In this document: in pieces, positions 25,425-38,300 of the stretch | Position numbering within the stretch: the first letter of the stretch is position 1 | How the letters are laid out: every line of letters begins with the position of its first letter | DNA from: Mortierella alpina | Taxonomy: Eukaryota > Mortierellomycota > Mortierellomycetes > Mortierellales > Mortierellaceae | DNA: 64,000 nt | NCBI GenBank assembly: GCA_029449245.1 | Contig: JANATF010000012.1 | Location: 496,001 to 560,000 of the forward strand | Direction: 5' to 3' | Notes under the pieces: model-generated | Told to the model about the DNA's origin: nothing | Database searches by the model: none | Seen by the model: the letters and a program-made list of their open reading frames with translations, nothing else | Position numbers and translations under genes: made by a program

Positions 25425-28381
25425 ATGCAACTCGACTCGATCCTCTCTGACCAGCTCTCCTCCCCTACAATCCAACCCACCGAACCAGCGCTCCACACCT
25501 CAGCGCCATCCGACCTTGATTGCAGCCACGCCTTTGAAGCCTCGCTTCCCCCGTTCTTTGAGAGCATTATTACCGATAAACTCAGCAGGGTCAGTTCAAG
25601 TACCAGCAACACCAGCAGTTCTCTCAGCAGTAAACTTGATAACAACAAACGCGGCAGCAACGGCAACGGTATAGACTGTCTTGAGAATGAAGGTACGGCT
25701 GAAAGCACCGTGTGCCAGCAGTCTTTGCTGCTTAGCATACAAAACAGTGCTCTGCCCCTTGATCACAAAACGCCCACGGACCCCACTCGTCTGCAGGAGC
25801 AAGAGCAACCACCGCAACAGCAACAGCAACAGCAAGAGCAGCATCCGCACCAGCAGCACCTCGTGCTCCTCAAGATGTGCTCATATTCCGGCTCTGCCTC
25901 CTCTCTGACGCCACTGTCTGCAGAAGATCCTTCACTCGCAGAACAACGCTCACCCGAGACCGCGTCCTTGTTCAATCACCGAGGCGCAGACTCGACGCGC
26001 AGAGAACAAGAGCGATTGCTGTCGGAGCCGCAATTCTCTGGCGTCAAGGATCCCGAATCGATCTTGAAGAGCCCATCGTTGGCGCAACACCCACATATCA
26101 TATACCCTGCGTGTCTCTCAACGACAACCACTTACCACGAATCGCCGAATGTGCCAGCTTCAACAGGATCGGTGGACGAAGATAGGCTTACTGGTCGCGA
26201 TCAGACGCCACAGAATCTAGTGTCACCTCAGCTCCTTTCGCTTCAACAGGCACCAACACTGACAGGAGCACCCTACGCCCACGCCCACGACCACGCCGAC
26301 ACTAGCGTTGAGGAGAGCACAGTCAACAATAACAGCTACGTCTCGTTTGACACGTGTACCATCGTCTCGGCGCAGTCAAATATTCGCACGTTCTCCACCA
26401 GCTCGTCCAGCTCTCCAAACCAAATTACGAACTCAAAGAATGCGAGCAAGGCAAAAGTGGTTAGGCAGAGCACGACCCTCGACGGCATTGGAAAAGACCT
26501 TGATATTCGTTGCGACAGTGACTACATGTCGGACGATGTGGTTGATGCATTAGCAATTGGCGCAGAGAAAAAAAGGCCAACAGGCGCAGAGAGCGAAACC
26601 AACATGCTCAAAAAAAGGAAGAGGAGCAAAGGTCAGGACAAGGCAAAGTCAAGGATTTCTATTTCTGCAGGAACAACAACCCACCTTCTCCAGTTTCTGG
26701 AGAAGAGATTGGGCAGATCATCGTGCTCGATTCCCTCCGGCAAGACTGAGCCTGGCTCAACAGGGCACTTTGCAAAGACCGAACCCGTCTCAGCTTTCGA
26801 TCCCTCAACACTTGTACGGCTATGGTCTATCCCTCGATCACATAATGGCTCTCAATGCGCCATGATGCCTCAGCGCGCATTGCGATTCCGCTTCAGGGAC
26901 GATCCGCATAGCAGCAGTCATGTTTGCAACCAACAACACAGATCGGTCGACCACTGTCAATGTCGCAAGAGGTTTTTTGCGGATGCAATTGAACTTGCGA
27001 GCCCACTTGGCATGAACGCGCTTACAGGTGACCAATACCCTGGCTGGATCGACTCCATCAAGAAACGCAAAATCCATCAATTTGCTACCAAGTGGACTTC
27101 CACTCTATCACCATCACCTTATCTGAAGTTATTGACAGTGCGCAACTTTTGGGATGTTATGAGCTCTCGCTTGGATCTTTCTTGGCTGGACGAAAGGAAG
27201 ATTCAAGGGGAACACGTGGAACAGTCATCAGAGGAAGGCTCCAGAGAGATGCCAGATATTGAAAATCGCGGCGCATCCAAAGGAGCCATCCCCTTCCGAC
27301 GGGAGCAAGGTCGATGTTTGAGCTCTAAAGAACACGAAAAAGATGGCAGAATTGTGAGGCAGTACACGTGCCCAACGCCGTTTCTCAAAGGTCTGTGGGA
27401 AGAGGAGCTCCGAGAGCAACGGGTTAGGCAGATGATTCCGGATACTGTGAGGAGACCCCCGAGGAACAGGATCTTCAACTCACGACCCATCGCTTCTACA
27501 GCAAAACCACCAAAGTCATGTCTCCCGAGCCTTTTGACCCCTTCGCTCTCAACCCGTTCTGAAATAAACGCGGGGTCCTCGACGGATGCATCCGACTCCA
27601 CTGCATCGATGGGTAACGACGAGGGGGGTGACGCCGCGGCAACGAACTCGAGCCCTCAGCCAGTCCTTGCAGAGTTGGATCTAATGCTGAAGAAAAAACA
27701 TCGCGCCACCGCTATCGTTCGCTGTAAGTTCAGCGTTGTATATATTGGATATATCTCGTACTGCAATGTGGCATTACGTGATCAACAGCGTTCAGTATGA
27801 AGTTGCTAAAATCAATATCTACGCCGGTGTCGCGATGCTTCTTACTACTTAGCCCATGCGATAGCCGAGGGGTCAGATATGTCCGATTACAAGCCTTGGA
27901 AAGACGGTACAGTCGTGCCGCACCAAGGAAGTCTTTGTTCGCTGAAAGAACTGCGGAGTAATATCATGGATCCCTGGCCTACAGAGGAAACGAGGTCAAA
28001 GGACGAGTGCTCAAGAATACTTCATCGGATGCGTGAGCAATTGAACGTTGTCATCAACCTGCAAAGTAGGTCCAGGCCAGCCCATTTCGCCACCTGTTTT
28101 ACCTTGGACTTTTCAGGCACTTTTTAACCTTTTCGTTCCATTTTTCTTTAGTCCACCTGCGCTCCATGATCAAAACAGCGCCAACTCAGTTGTCGTTTTT
28201 GCTCTCGATTCGACATCCTGCACAGGTCTCAATCGAGCTTCTCCTGGCACTATATGGGCCACACTTCACTCAAACGAGTAACTTTCGAGCCATTGAGCAG
28301 CTCTTGTGGGGTACTCGTGGTCACTCTCAACCTCAACCGCAGGCGGACACATCTCCAACCGAATCACTAGTGCACGTGTGA
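25425..28381 (+). CDS. Unrecognised 913-aa protein, low-complexity N-terminal half
   Basis: I do not recognise the family. Exons 25425-27723, 27853-28065 and 28152-28381 join with good GT-AG sites (GTAAGT/TTAG, GTAGGT/TTTAG) and keep frame. The ATG at 25425 is the first after the repeat-rich leader; the frame is open further upstream without a better start. The first ~400 residues are rich in Ser, Thr and Gln, with a short QQQQQQQ run. Basic segments follow (KKRKRSKGQDKAK, IKKRKIHQ) that could be nuclear signals. The likely folded part starts near residue 500, with NQQHRSVDHCQCRKRFFAD, YPGWIDSIKKRK, YLKLLTVRNFWDVMSSRLDL and CPTPFLKGLWEEELREQRV. The last two exons encode a helical end (HLRSMIKTAPTQLSFLLSI). 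A nuclear regulatory protein is possible, but this is inference only. Confidence 0.75.
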
Positions 28382-30539
28382 GCCTCACGTAGATAGATTT
28401 TTTTTTCATATTTCTCTCGTATTCTCGTATTAAAGGCGGCCCTGTAGCTGCATGACGCTCGTACCAACGTGGTATCCTCTTGTATTGCCTGGTGTATGCG
28501 GTCAAGCAATTTTCTTACGAAGAAAACACCTTGTCTACGCTCGTCGTCAGGTACGGTACAGGCCACGATGCACTGTTATTCTTCCGTCCATTGGCCGGGT
28601 GAGCGGGAGATCCGCCCAATGGTTCGTGTGCTGCAAAAAATATCGGGAGTTGGTGCAAACAATGACAAGGATATTTGAGATTGAGACGTTTCTTGCCTTT
28701 TTTTTTCTTTTTTTTCTCAGGAACTGGCGTTCAAAATTGCAATTTATGGTTCATTTGCATCCTCGATTGGTCCACGCAGAGCTGGCAGTGAGCAATAGAG
28801 GAGCGTGCAAAACACCTTCCATAAATGGATTTGCTGTCCAGCTGGTTATGAGAGCCTTCATGTTTTTGTTTTTATGCCCCTTTGCGCCTTTCCTCTCATT
28901 GTCATTGATGTTCTAATTCACACCGCTCACTCTTACGCCGGAGAGGCTAGGCGATCTGTGGAGATACAAAAAACCGTTGTCAATCAGAGTAGGCTCGGAT
29001 ATCACAATCGATGCGGATGGAACCCGAGAGACTACGCCAAATCTTGCTTTAACCCAGAGCCTCCTGAGACTTGTCCACAGCAGGGTCAGGAAGGGTTCAC
29101 ATGCTTACTCGTCCACATGTCATTATCAGGTACAGCAAGAGTCTTTAGTGATAGCATAGGTAGAAGGCATACAGTAAGCGCGGTTATGGTATGGGTGCAT
29201 GTGTGCTCACTTTCTGCTCTCTCTCTTCTAGGAGAAAGAGCCTCAAGGCCAATCTTTTTTTTTATTAGTCTCGTATGAATCGACCTAGTTCTGCAGCCCC
29301 GGTCTGATTGAATTGAGGACCCTAGCGAACAGTAATATAGTTCTACAGTACCTGCCGTAATCTTAAAAAGTCCCTCACGAACAAAAGCGCCCACTACTCT
29401 AAGGGGGGTCTAATGACTGCATGCCAGACTAAAGTGTATTGCGTTTAGTTTTAGTATGACGGGCTAACAAATAGGACCACAAGCGCATAGATCCAAAAGC
29501 GGCTTCGAGGCCAACAAAAGAAGCAGAACCCTGTCATCTGCCACACCACTCTCGGTCATTGAGGTCGCTACAGTGGTATATCTGACCACATTCAATCTAG
29601 TCCCAAATTTCGATAAGAACCCTTCGTTATATCTGCGGCGAACGCTTGTTTGTCTTCCTCTCTTCTCTTCTCTTCTCTTTTTTTTTCAGCAGCACCAATC
29701 CTCGTCCCAGGCCCCTTCCTTCCTTCCAGTTTCCTCGTATCTGGACATCCACATACGCCGTCTATATTCTACAATTCACTGCACTCCTGCCCCTCCTAGT
29801 TCTCGGCTTTTTTCATCCTTTCCCTGGGTAGAGCCGTTCCCTCTGTTTCATCCTGCTTGACGTAAAAGTTATAGTTTCTTCATTCTACCTCGACAGCCTT
29901 CCTCTTTTGATTTCAGTGGTTGCCACTTTGCAATTTCCTTTGTCCCTTCCGCGCTCCCCACCACACTTGTCTCTATCCCGACATCGTTACGTCTTTGCAG
30001 TGCTCGATCAAGGACTGGATTACGGCTCAATTTGAATTTCACGAACAGGGTCACTCGAAATCCAAAACGCTCAGCTCAACAGCCCAAAATCGTTTTGCAG
30101 GGACGAAAAAGATAACACTTTACAGAACGTACACCGTACACTAAATTTGGGATCTATTGAACTCAAGCCAGAAATACCCTGTACCTCGACATTGTATAAT
30201 ACGGCACCTACCGGCGACGTACTGGCAAGAGAATCCTCAGTGCACCGCTCCGCCAGAAAACACAACCACAAGAGCAACTATAGGTTGCTGCCGACTTGGC
30301 GTCAGCATTTCTCGTGCCCATTGTGCAACACACTGATATTGTACTGTATAAATAGTTAGCCTTGTCCATCCTCTTTTTTTTGTTCGCCTTCACTCATTTT
30401 TCACTTAACGATCACCCGCTGCCACTCATATCCCGCCTCTTTGAACCTTTTGGTTCTTGCCTTACACTTTGAATATCTCTCGTTCATATAAGGAAGGTCC
30501 TGCAATCCCACCGCGCATCATAATCCCATAACAGCAACC
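28382..30539. other. Gene-free 2.2-kb region with a TATA box near its end
   Basis: No convincing coding region on either strand. The last ~900 bp are pyrimidine-rich and are likely promoter and leader of the fucosyltransferase-like gene. Confidence 0.55.
30347..30354 (+). promoter_or_regulatory. TATA box of the fucosyltransferase-like gene
   Basis: TATAAATA, 186 bp before the ATG at 30540, followed by a T-rich stretch. It is the only textbook TATA box noted near a start codon in this window. Start site not determined. Confidence 0.55.
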
Positions 30540-32430
30540 ATGGCCACCACATCTTTGCTTCATTCAAAACCTCGGTCCCCTCTCCTCCCTCAGTTTGGCG
30601 CGCCATCCTCTTCCTCTCCCTCTTTCAACTCATCCTTCCACAGCCCCCGCCGTTCCATAAGCAATTCCTCCAACAGCCCAGTGAAGCAGAGTAGCCATAT
30701 CTCCCTCGCCAAGGTCATCCTCCTGGTGTGCGTCACATTTATGATCATGGGCCTAGCCCACATCCACTATACCAATATTTACCGGCAGGGTCGCGCCAGA
30801 GGCAGCGCCAAAGACACCTACATCTCACACGAGTCAAACCCAGTTACGGCCATCCCATCGGTACCTGCTCCAGTTGCTACCCAGTCCACCAATGAGTCCG
30901 TCGATCCTTCCGACAACACTCCTGCCGGCGTACTCATCGACTCCATGACCGAAACACAACTTGCAACCACAATTCGCTATAAAAACGGAACCTTTTCAAA
31001 GATCTTCAAGCCCGAGTTGTACCAAGACCCCAAGGCAGCACGAAAGGAGTTTGGTTCCTTCCTTGAGACCTTGGCCAAACGATCTTGGTTGGGTCAGAAC
31101 GCGGGCCTATCCGAGGACACGCCCGAGGAGGAGCAAGACGACAACCGTGATGCAGTGGTGCAGCAACAGACCTTCTTCTCGTACCTGCCTATGGGTGGCG
31201 GTAACAACCAGTTTACATCTCTTCAAAAGGCTGCACTTCTTGCCAAGGATCTCAAGCGCACTCTGATCATCCCGCCAATCAGCCCAAGCTCCCACATCAA
31301 GGTAAGGACACTCCTCTTCTTTTTTTAGGTTCCAAAATACCCCATTCGTCTCAATCTCAGCACTCGCAGAAACTCTTGGTCACCACTGCTTGGTAAACTG
31401 ACCTATTTAAATTATCACTCAGGTTTGGGCCGGGTCAAGGTACTCTGAGTTCTACGACCTTGACCAATTCACCGCAAACTCTGGTATCCCAATCCTCGAG
31501 TGGCATGACGTCAAGCAAACACCCAACAACCCACCCGACGCCTTGCAACGCCACTGGGCCGATTTCTCCGAAGACCTGCCATGCACCCCCAACGGTGCCA
31601 TTGGTGTCAACAACAAGAATTTGTATGATCACTTCCGGCCACAGTTCCTCTTTAATTTCAAGGCCACGTTCCCGGTCGAAGACACAACCGCAGGCCAGTC
31701 AACGGAATACGCTTACGCGCGGGATGTCCTTCTTAAAGACACCAAGAGCGACAACGGAAAACCTGACCTGTGGAAGTGTCTATCCTGCCCTTACTTTCTG
31801 GGCTCCTCTGATATCTCAGACCGGTCCTGGAATGAAGTCGGGCTGCACATGCGATTCAATGCCAAGATCGATGCCATGGCTGATGACATCTTGGATATGC
31901 TCCTTCCAAAGACCGACAAGATGGACCCGAACCGTCGCCACCCAGAGTTTATCATTATTCACCTGCGCCGTGGCGACATTGTCACCAAATGCGCACCTGG
32001 TCAAGCTGAGAAGGATTGTATAGTCCAGATCGAGCAGATTGCCGACAAGGTCGACGAAATCGAGAAGAAGCGACGGACCAAGGCTCTTGCGGAAACCAAC
32101 GACAAGAACGCGGACGTGAAGCTCGAGCGACTCCCTGTTTTAGTCACCACCAACGAGAAGCGGAAGGAGGAGCTGGACAAGCTGGAAAAGTTGGGTTGGA
32201 TCATGCTCGATCATGGGGACGCTGAGAAGGATGAACAGGGACTCGTCAAGCCCTCAGCGAACAAAAAACTTGGGACCATGTCCAGCCTGGGACCGTTCTA
32301 CCCACCGATGCTCGATGCCGTGCTCTTGACGCGTGGGGATTACTTTATTGGAATGAAAAAGTCGAGGATGAGCCAGCTAGCGGCTCAACGTGGCGCCAAC
32401 TGGCACAAACATACTACCATGCTCATGTAG
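30540..32430 (+). CDS. O-fucosyltransferase-like type II membrane protein
   Basis: Exons 30540-31301 and 31423-32430 join to 589 aa. The N-terminus is a Ser/Pro-rich cytosolic stretch, then one membrane anchor at about residues 52-78 (ISLAKVILLVCVTFMIMGLA), then a lumenal domain. This is a Golgi type II topology. YLPMGGGNNQFTSLQKAALL and LKRTLIIPPI are the N-terminal donor-binding signature of GDP-fucose protein O-fucosyltransferase-like enzymes. IIIHLRRGDIVTKC carries the catalytic-loop HxRRGD pattern. GDYFIGMKKSRMSQLAAQRG near the end is also typical. A Lys/Glu-rich helix (residues ~485-540) is inserted between these. The sugar donor and acceptor cannot be read from sequence; fucose is inferred from the family. 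Confidence 0.85.
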
Positions 32431-33110
32431 ACCCCTTCTCTCCTTCTCTCTCCTTCTCTCTTCTCCTGTCTCTTTCTCTCATCTTCCCTTTCATGCTTCC
32501 TTCCATTTCATTTTCAACGACCCTGTACATTTCACCTCTTTAGTCATGACACTTTTCCTTATCACCCAGTTGCTTATCTTGACGATCATTTCATAAAAGA
32601 AGAATACGTATCTATCATGAAAATTTACCAAAACTTACAGTGTCCGATGTTGCCTGAATAATATACGTTGATCCAAAAAAGAATAGGGAGCATCTTGTAG
32701 TAACGTTTACGAAGGCTGTATCGATTTATCATGACCTGGTAACGTACATGCTCCGTTTTATGTCTTGCTAGGGGTAGGGGTAAAGGGGAAGGGGCGCTCT
32801 CTGGCTTGCTTTTGCTACATTAGTACACCATATTATCTGGAAGAAGCAACAGGGGTATAGTCAACGGTATCAGGTTCCTCAAAAGAGAAATGTACTTGTT
32901 CGCTTTGAGACACGATCTACAATACGAGAAGCATAAGCAAGGCAACGGTCTTACTTTATACATTGGTCCCAATGCACTGTAATGTACAGTCATACAGTAC
33001 AGTACAGTACGCGTAAAATGCAATTGCCGATGGAATACCAACAGCCTCAAACTGTCTTCTTTTGTCAATGCTATTTGGTATCGTATATTTTTAAGGTGGG
33101 AACCATCTTG
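32431..33110. other. Convergent intergenic region, no gene seen
   Basis: A+T-rich with CT-rich sequence just after the fucosyltransferase stop. Short AGTAC/TACAGT repeats occur near 32985-33010. It contains the facing 3' ends of the fucosyltransferase-like and G-alpha genes. Confidence 0.55.
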
Positions 33111-35352
33111 TCATAGAGCAAGAACGCTGCCATTCCGGGCTAAAATAATGTCATTGACGGAATCCATGATATTTCGAAGAAGGTTCGTGTCGGTCGCGTC
33201 CGTGTAATGCACGTAAACTTCCTTGTTTTCGCTCCTGTTCAAACGCATGAACCGTGCTCGAAAGAATTCTAATGCCTGTTCATAATCCCCTTCAGGACCT
33301 GATAAAATGCAATCCAGGTTAATATTCATTGAGCCCTTTCTTTCTTTCATTCTTCGGGTGTTAGAAACGGGAGATGGGGTGTTTCTGAGAACAAACCCTG
33401 TTTGGTAGAGTAAAACATACCTGTATAGTCGGGGAAACAGGTCCTTATATTTGAATACTTGATCTTTGCTCGAAATATATCTGTCTTGTTCATGAACATG
33501 ATCATGGCAGTGTCAATGAACCATTGTGAGTTACAGATCTGATCAAATAACATTAGCGCCTCCTCCATCTGATTCTATAGTAGTGTAACAGAGCAAGTAA
33601 AGTGGTGAGCATAGAGGATTTTGATCATCATTATAGAACTGAGGGAGTTGAAGTTGCCTTTGACTTACTGCGTCCTTGTCCTCTACTAGACATTGGTCGT
33701 ATCCACTAATAGCCACCAAGAACAACACCGCTGTCACGCCTTCGAAGCAATGGATCCATTTCTTGCGTTCCGACCGTTGTCCGCCTACATCGAACATCCT
33801 GTTGAACAGTGGGGGATTAGGACGATGTCTGATCTAATGCTCTCTACATGAAACATTGAATATTAGAGCCGAGCACTTGCCTGTATGTCAGACTGCCGAT
33901 GTGGAATGTTGTCTCGGTGATGCCCGTCGATTTGACGCGACACCGTAGAATGTCCGCATCGTCTGGAATGTAGCCGGGATCGTAAAGTCGGTCCACGGCG
34001 TCAAAGAAGCTGTAATGAGAGATGAGACAGGGACATGTAATGCCGGTCAGTTAACTGCTCTCTTCTGCTCTCAAGAAAAAAAAATGGAGGCTATCATGGG
34101 GGTTGGAGACGTACTACTTCACATTATCCGCCAGCGCATAAGTGTGTCCTAATTGATATATTTGCTGCACGGAGGCATCCTTCCAGAGGTCCTTGATGGC
34201 CTGTTGGTATTGTGGGGGAAAGGGTGTGCCATTGGTGATTCTAGGTGTTTCGCGAAAGATCGCGAGGTATTTCTAAACGTATACAATTCAGGGTGAGCGA
34301 CTTGTCTGACTGTGCCTAATACATGCATAACGTGCTGCAACAACAGCATAGGTCATTTGCTAACTGTTCCCGCCAAGGCATCATGAGTATTATTGCTTAC
34401 TTCATTCTCTCGGTCGGCGAAAGCAACTCGATGTTCGTCCATGGCCATCATCATGGATTGCATTGCCCCAACCATATTGGCAAACACGAATCCCCGAAAT
34501 GCCTCACGCTCTGCTAACGAAAAGCCCGAAGCATGCATAAGTTTCATCTGCTTGATGATCGTTGTCTTGCCTGCTTCTCCAGCACCTGCCATTAAAAAAA
34601 AACAAAAGGCCGTGAGCATTGCAGCACAAAGTAATTAAGCGGGGTCCCTTGCAAAACGAAAGAAAAGGAGGGGTTGGGCAGGAGAACCGTTTTTTTACCT
34701 AGGAGTAGTAGCTTGACCTCGGACCTGCGCAACCTCCCATCAGCTTTTAGGCCAATGTCGATCTTTTTACTTTGCATCTGAGATGGTGTTGATACACAGA
34801 CACCCTATGTTAGGTCAGGAGCAACGAGCCGGAACTTATTAGTCCAAGCCGAACTGGAGGGCGCCTTATTTACAGGTTACGCGGCTCAAATGTGGTCGAG
34901 CGTCCAAATACCACAATCTTCCGGGCAAAGACAAAGACAAAAACACAAAGCCTCACGACGATCTCCTCACGTCCCCTGACCATTCAGCCTCTCAGTGCAG
35001 TTCAGACACATTCTCAGCGTATAACTACCACTGATCCATCTTCCCGAGGCGAGGAATTCCCAAAATCATCGCGTCTCTTTTCTGGTATGATCATTTTCTT
35101 TCCAGAGTTGAAACCAATGCAGGTACGACGTGTTTAACTCACACATTTTGTCATAGCGAGATTAGAAAAGGGAAAGACACGACACACGCACACGCAGCCG
35201 AAGCAGCAGCAGCAGTAGCAGTACCACCACCACCAGTGTTGTACAGAAGCTGTAGAGCGGTCAAAGAAGGTGCGGTAATTTAAGACGAAAGGAGGACCGA
35301 TCAGACCAGCGCTCTGCGTCCCGTTTGCTTTAGGCAATCTGATACTTACCAT
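33111..35352 (-). CDS. Heterotrimeric G-protein alpha subunit, divergent
   Basis: GTP-binding switch for membrane receptors. Eight coding exons, about 350 aa. The start is inferred as an isolated ATG (35352-35350) followed at once by GTAAGT; a 545-nt intron (34805-35349) then joins to GGTGTCTGT, giving MGVCVS, a good myristoylation/palmitoylation N-terminus. Other exons are near 34804-34699, 34585-34401, 34272-34118, 34009-33880, 33798-33669, 33574-33421 and 33298-33111. G1 is GAGEAGKTT (usual GAGESGKST), switch I is [14 protein letters not shown]3 is [12 protein letters not shown] and G4 is NKTD. G5 is TDATDT instead of TCATDT. The intron before MFDVGGQ has a GC donor (AG|GCAAGT). The C-terminal tail is [10 protein letters not shown], the normal length but unlike known receptor-contact tails, with no Cys at -4. 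An alternative start is the Met ten residues downstream (MQSKKID). Confidence 0.93.
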
Positions 35353-38300
35353 TTTCTTAAGTTTTCTGATCTACTCGATATATATATATTGTCCGGTACG
35401 TGAGCGTTCGTTTACGGGAACAGGGAACAAGGTACCGAAGAGGGAAGAATGACGTTCAGTGTAACTGCGGGAACCGGTGATACAGTGTGGGTGTTAAACT
35501 GGGGGATGAGGACAATACAAGGACAGAGTTGGGGGGTGGTAGATCAACCCAGGTGTAATTTGAGATGTTCTTTCTTTGATAAGCGACGATAGGGAGGGAA
35601 GTATACAGTTTCTCGTGTCAGGACACGAAGGGCTGAACAAGGGGCGACCAAAGGTGGCAGGCAGGTGTTGGTGAATAGATTCGAGGTGAATTGTCGAGCG
35701 AGGACGGTCGATGGCAGAAGCGTGAACAGTTTATAAAAGAGCAAAAAACGTTGGAATAAAAAAGAGGCTGTGTTGTCGAGGGATGCAAACGTGCGCACAA
35801 GATGCGAATGAGGGACGAGGTGGGTAGCGTGATGGAAGCGATGGAAAGATGTAAAAAAAGAAGACGCCTCATCGCTCAAGCCTGACGGGGAATTCAGCGT
35901 TGGGGGGCCAAACGTAAAGACGTGCAGAGACGGCAAAACGAGAAAACAAAAAAAGAAGGGACGGATGATGATGCGCCCGATGATCGTAACACACATGGTA
36001 CTGAGACGAGCAAGGTTGACGGACATGATCGATCTTGCGGCCCCTTTCATTACACATTGAGTTCAGTACTGTGGGCGATAGAAAGGAACACCTAATTGAA
36101 CATGGGGCCATCCGCGCCTTGACAGCATGAGAGCGGAGATGAGAGCACAATTGGAAGTCGAGTATGCTCTGGGGCTGATGGCTCTGTCCACTGTAACTGT
36201 ACTCATCCTTGACTTTCATAGCCATTATTCATACGCAGATACTCGCAGACAGAGTTTCTCCCATGCTCAGGGGGCAAGCGCATTGTCCTTGCCCCTCCTT
36301 GCTCTGGGCGACTTTTTTTCAAGGCGGCGGCAATCCCTTGCATGGCTCTCTGGTTAGTGTCTCTCATGATGTATCAATGTGCGCTTGAGAGAAAAGAATT
36401 GGCCACGAACCATCCATTCACGGGTTGTGCCTGAAGAAAAACTAAAACGACGCTACACGCGGGATGTCTCGCCGAGTCCCTTCAAATGTTGATGCATTGT
36501 GAGCTCGCCAGGGTCAGCATCAGGGTAAGAGAAGATGTGGTTTGAACCGCATCGTCTTTGTTGTCTCGTCAGTTGCGCTACATCTCATGGTGGCAATTAG
36601 AGTGCAAGTGCTGAACATACACGATGCAGCTCCCAAGTCGAAGGGATGAGGATAATCTCACATCGCACTTCCGCCACTGAGTGAAGAGAGCACTCAATGG
36701 ACAAAAAGGCTCAGGTCCCATCCTTGCAGCTGCAAATGGCATTCTAGGGTGGGCATTACATACTCAAAGAAACACAAGGCGAGCTGCATGGACACAAGCA
36801 ACGAGGGCAGCAGGAAGGGGCCCTTGTTGCTAATTTAGACGAGGAACACTCTATTTCTCGCTTTGCCAATGGTGCTGCTGAGTTCATGTTTATTTGTATC
36901 ACGTTGGGCTTTCATGAGCTTTTCTTCCCATCGGCCAACGATTTTAACGCAGGCGCCGTTTTTTTGAACACCTAAGGGGGTACAAACAGCAACAAAGACA
37001 AACAATCTGGTTCCGCTTGTACACCTATCTGCCCAACATTGATATCGAAGCTGCCGCTCTAGACCACCCATCACGGTATCACTGTTACGGAAACACGATG
37101 GGTGGGTCAAAAGGGATTCTGAATACCTGTAAACGTTCGAGTTCAACAACTCTGTCCTTACCATGCCATTGAACGCAGTCGCGTCTAAGCATGGTTTCGC
37201 AGACAGTGCGTATATGAATTCTAAAAACTGTGGCATTGAGCACCATTGTGATGCTCAGAACGTAGAACAGATGAAGAGCAAAGAAGAAAATATCTTGTAC
37301 GAGAGAGCCTTGGTGCAGAGTGTGCCCGAGTCGTGCATATATGGTAGGTCGCATTGGATGACAGTACATGGTGGGCCATTGTCTACCAACGCTGTTGAGT
37401 ACTGTGCACGCAGGTCAGTGTTTATCGATCTCACCCGCTCACTCGCTCTCATCTTTTTTTTTCTGCGATAACGCCTAGTGTGCATAGGCGCATGCTAGTA
37501 GCTGCCTGCCATGTCGCTTTTACTACACAACCCACTCTAAAATAAGCCTGTTCCCTCCTCACGACAAAAGTCAGCGGAACCGTTTGAACAGAACCAAACA
37601 GAAAGCCGAGTACAATTCGGCACATTCATGCATGTTTGTACCCTAGGACTCTGCTGGAGTCTTTGTTCCTGCAAGTTTATTAACAGCCCGTTCATTTGTG
37701 TTCAGGCCAAGAGAGTAAGCTGAGACGGGCGAGTGACCTTGCATGTATCATAACTCTGCAAGGTATCTCGTACCGCAGCCGTGCATATGCAGCATGTGCA
37801 GGTTCACTGTCTCAGCATTTGCGTCGTAGACTCTGATACCAACGTGCCTGCAACCTGTGTCGCATCTGCTACAAGACCTGCACGCCAACCAACAGGACTG
37901 TGGAAGCGCATATGCTCTGTTGATTTTTTTTCTGTGGTAATCAAACAAACGTTTCTTCCCATTGTTTGAGTGAACCTGCGGAGGTTGGGTGGAGACGACT
38001 CCGACACAGTTCATCTCGTAATGTTGACATCCATTTCGGCTATGATCCTCGAATAGGATGGATGTCTAAGAAAAACGCACAAAGCAGTTGGTCTGTGTCC
38101 ACATGTGTTCAGGATATTCGTGGGTCCGTGTGATAGTGTTCATGGATTACGGCACGGCAGATACCAAGGTCAATTGGAAATGAGCACTAACACTTGATCT
38201 CGTTGGCCGCTCTCACTTTACGGTCAAACGTACATTTTCTCTACCTTCAAAATCAATAAACACCCCCACATCCCTATCATGCGACATAAACGACAAATAA

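Noticed and set aside
24532-25674. Two plus-strand open frames rich in Ser/Leu upstream of the 913-aa orphan
   Set aside because: Both are translations of the CT tract and octamer repeat; out of frame with the spliced gene.
35544-36050. 168-aa minus-strand open frame upstream of G-alpha
   Set aside because: Phe/Leu/Ser-rich, no recognisable domain; best explained as pyrimidine-rich leader of G-alpha.
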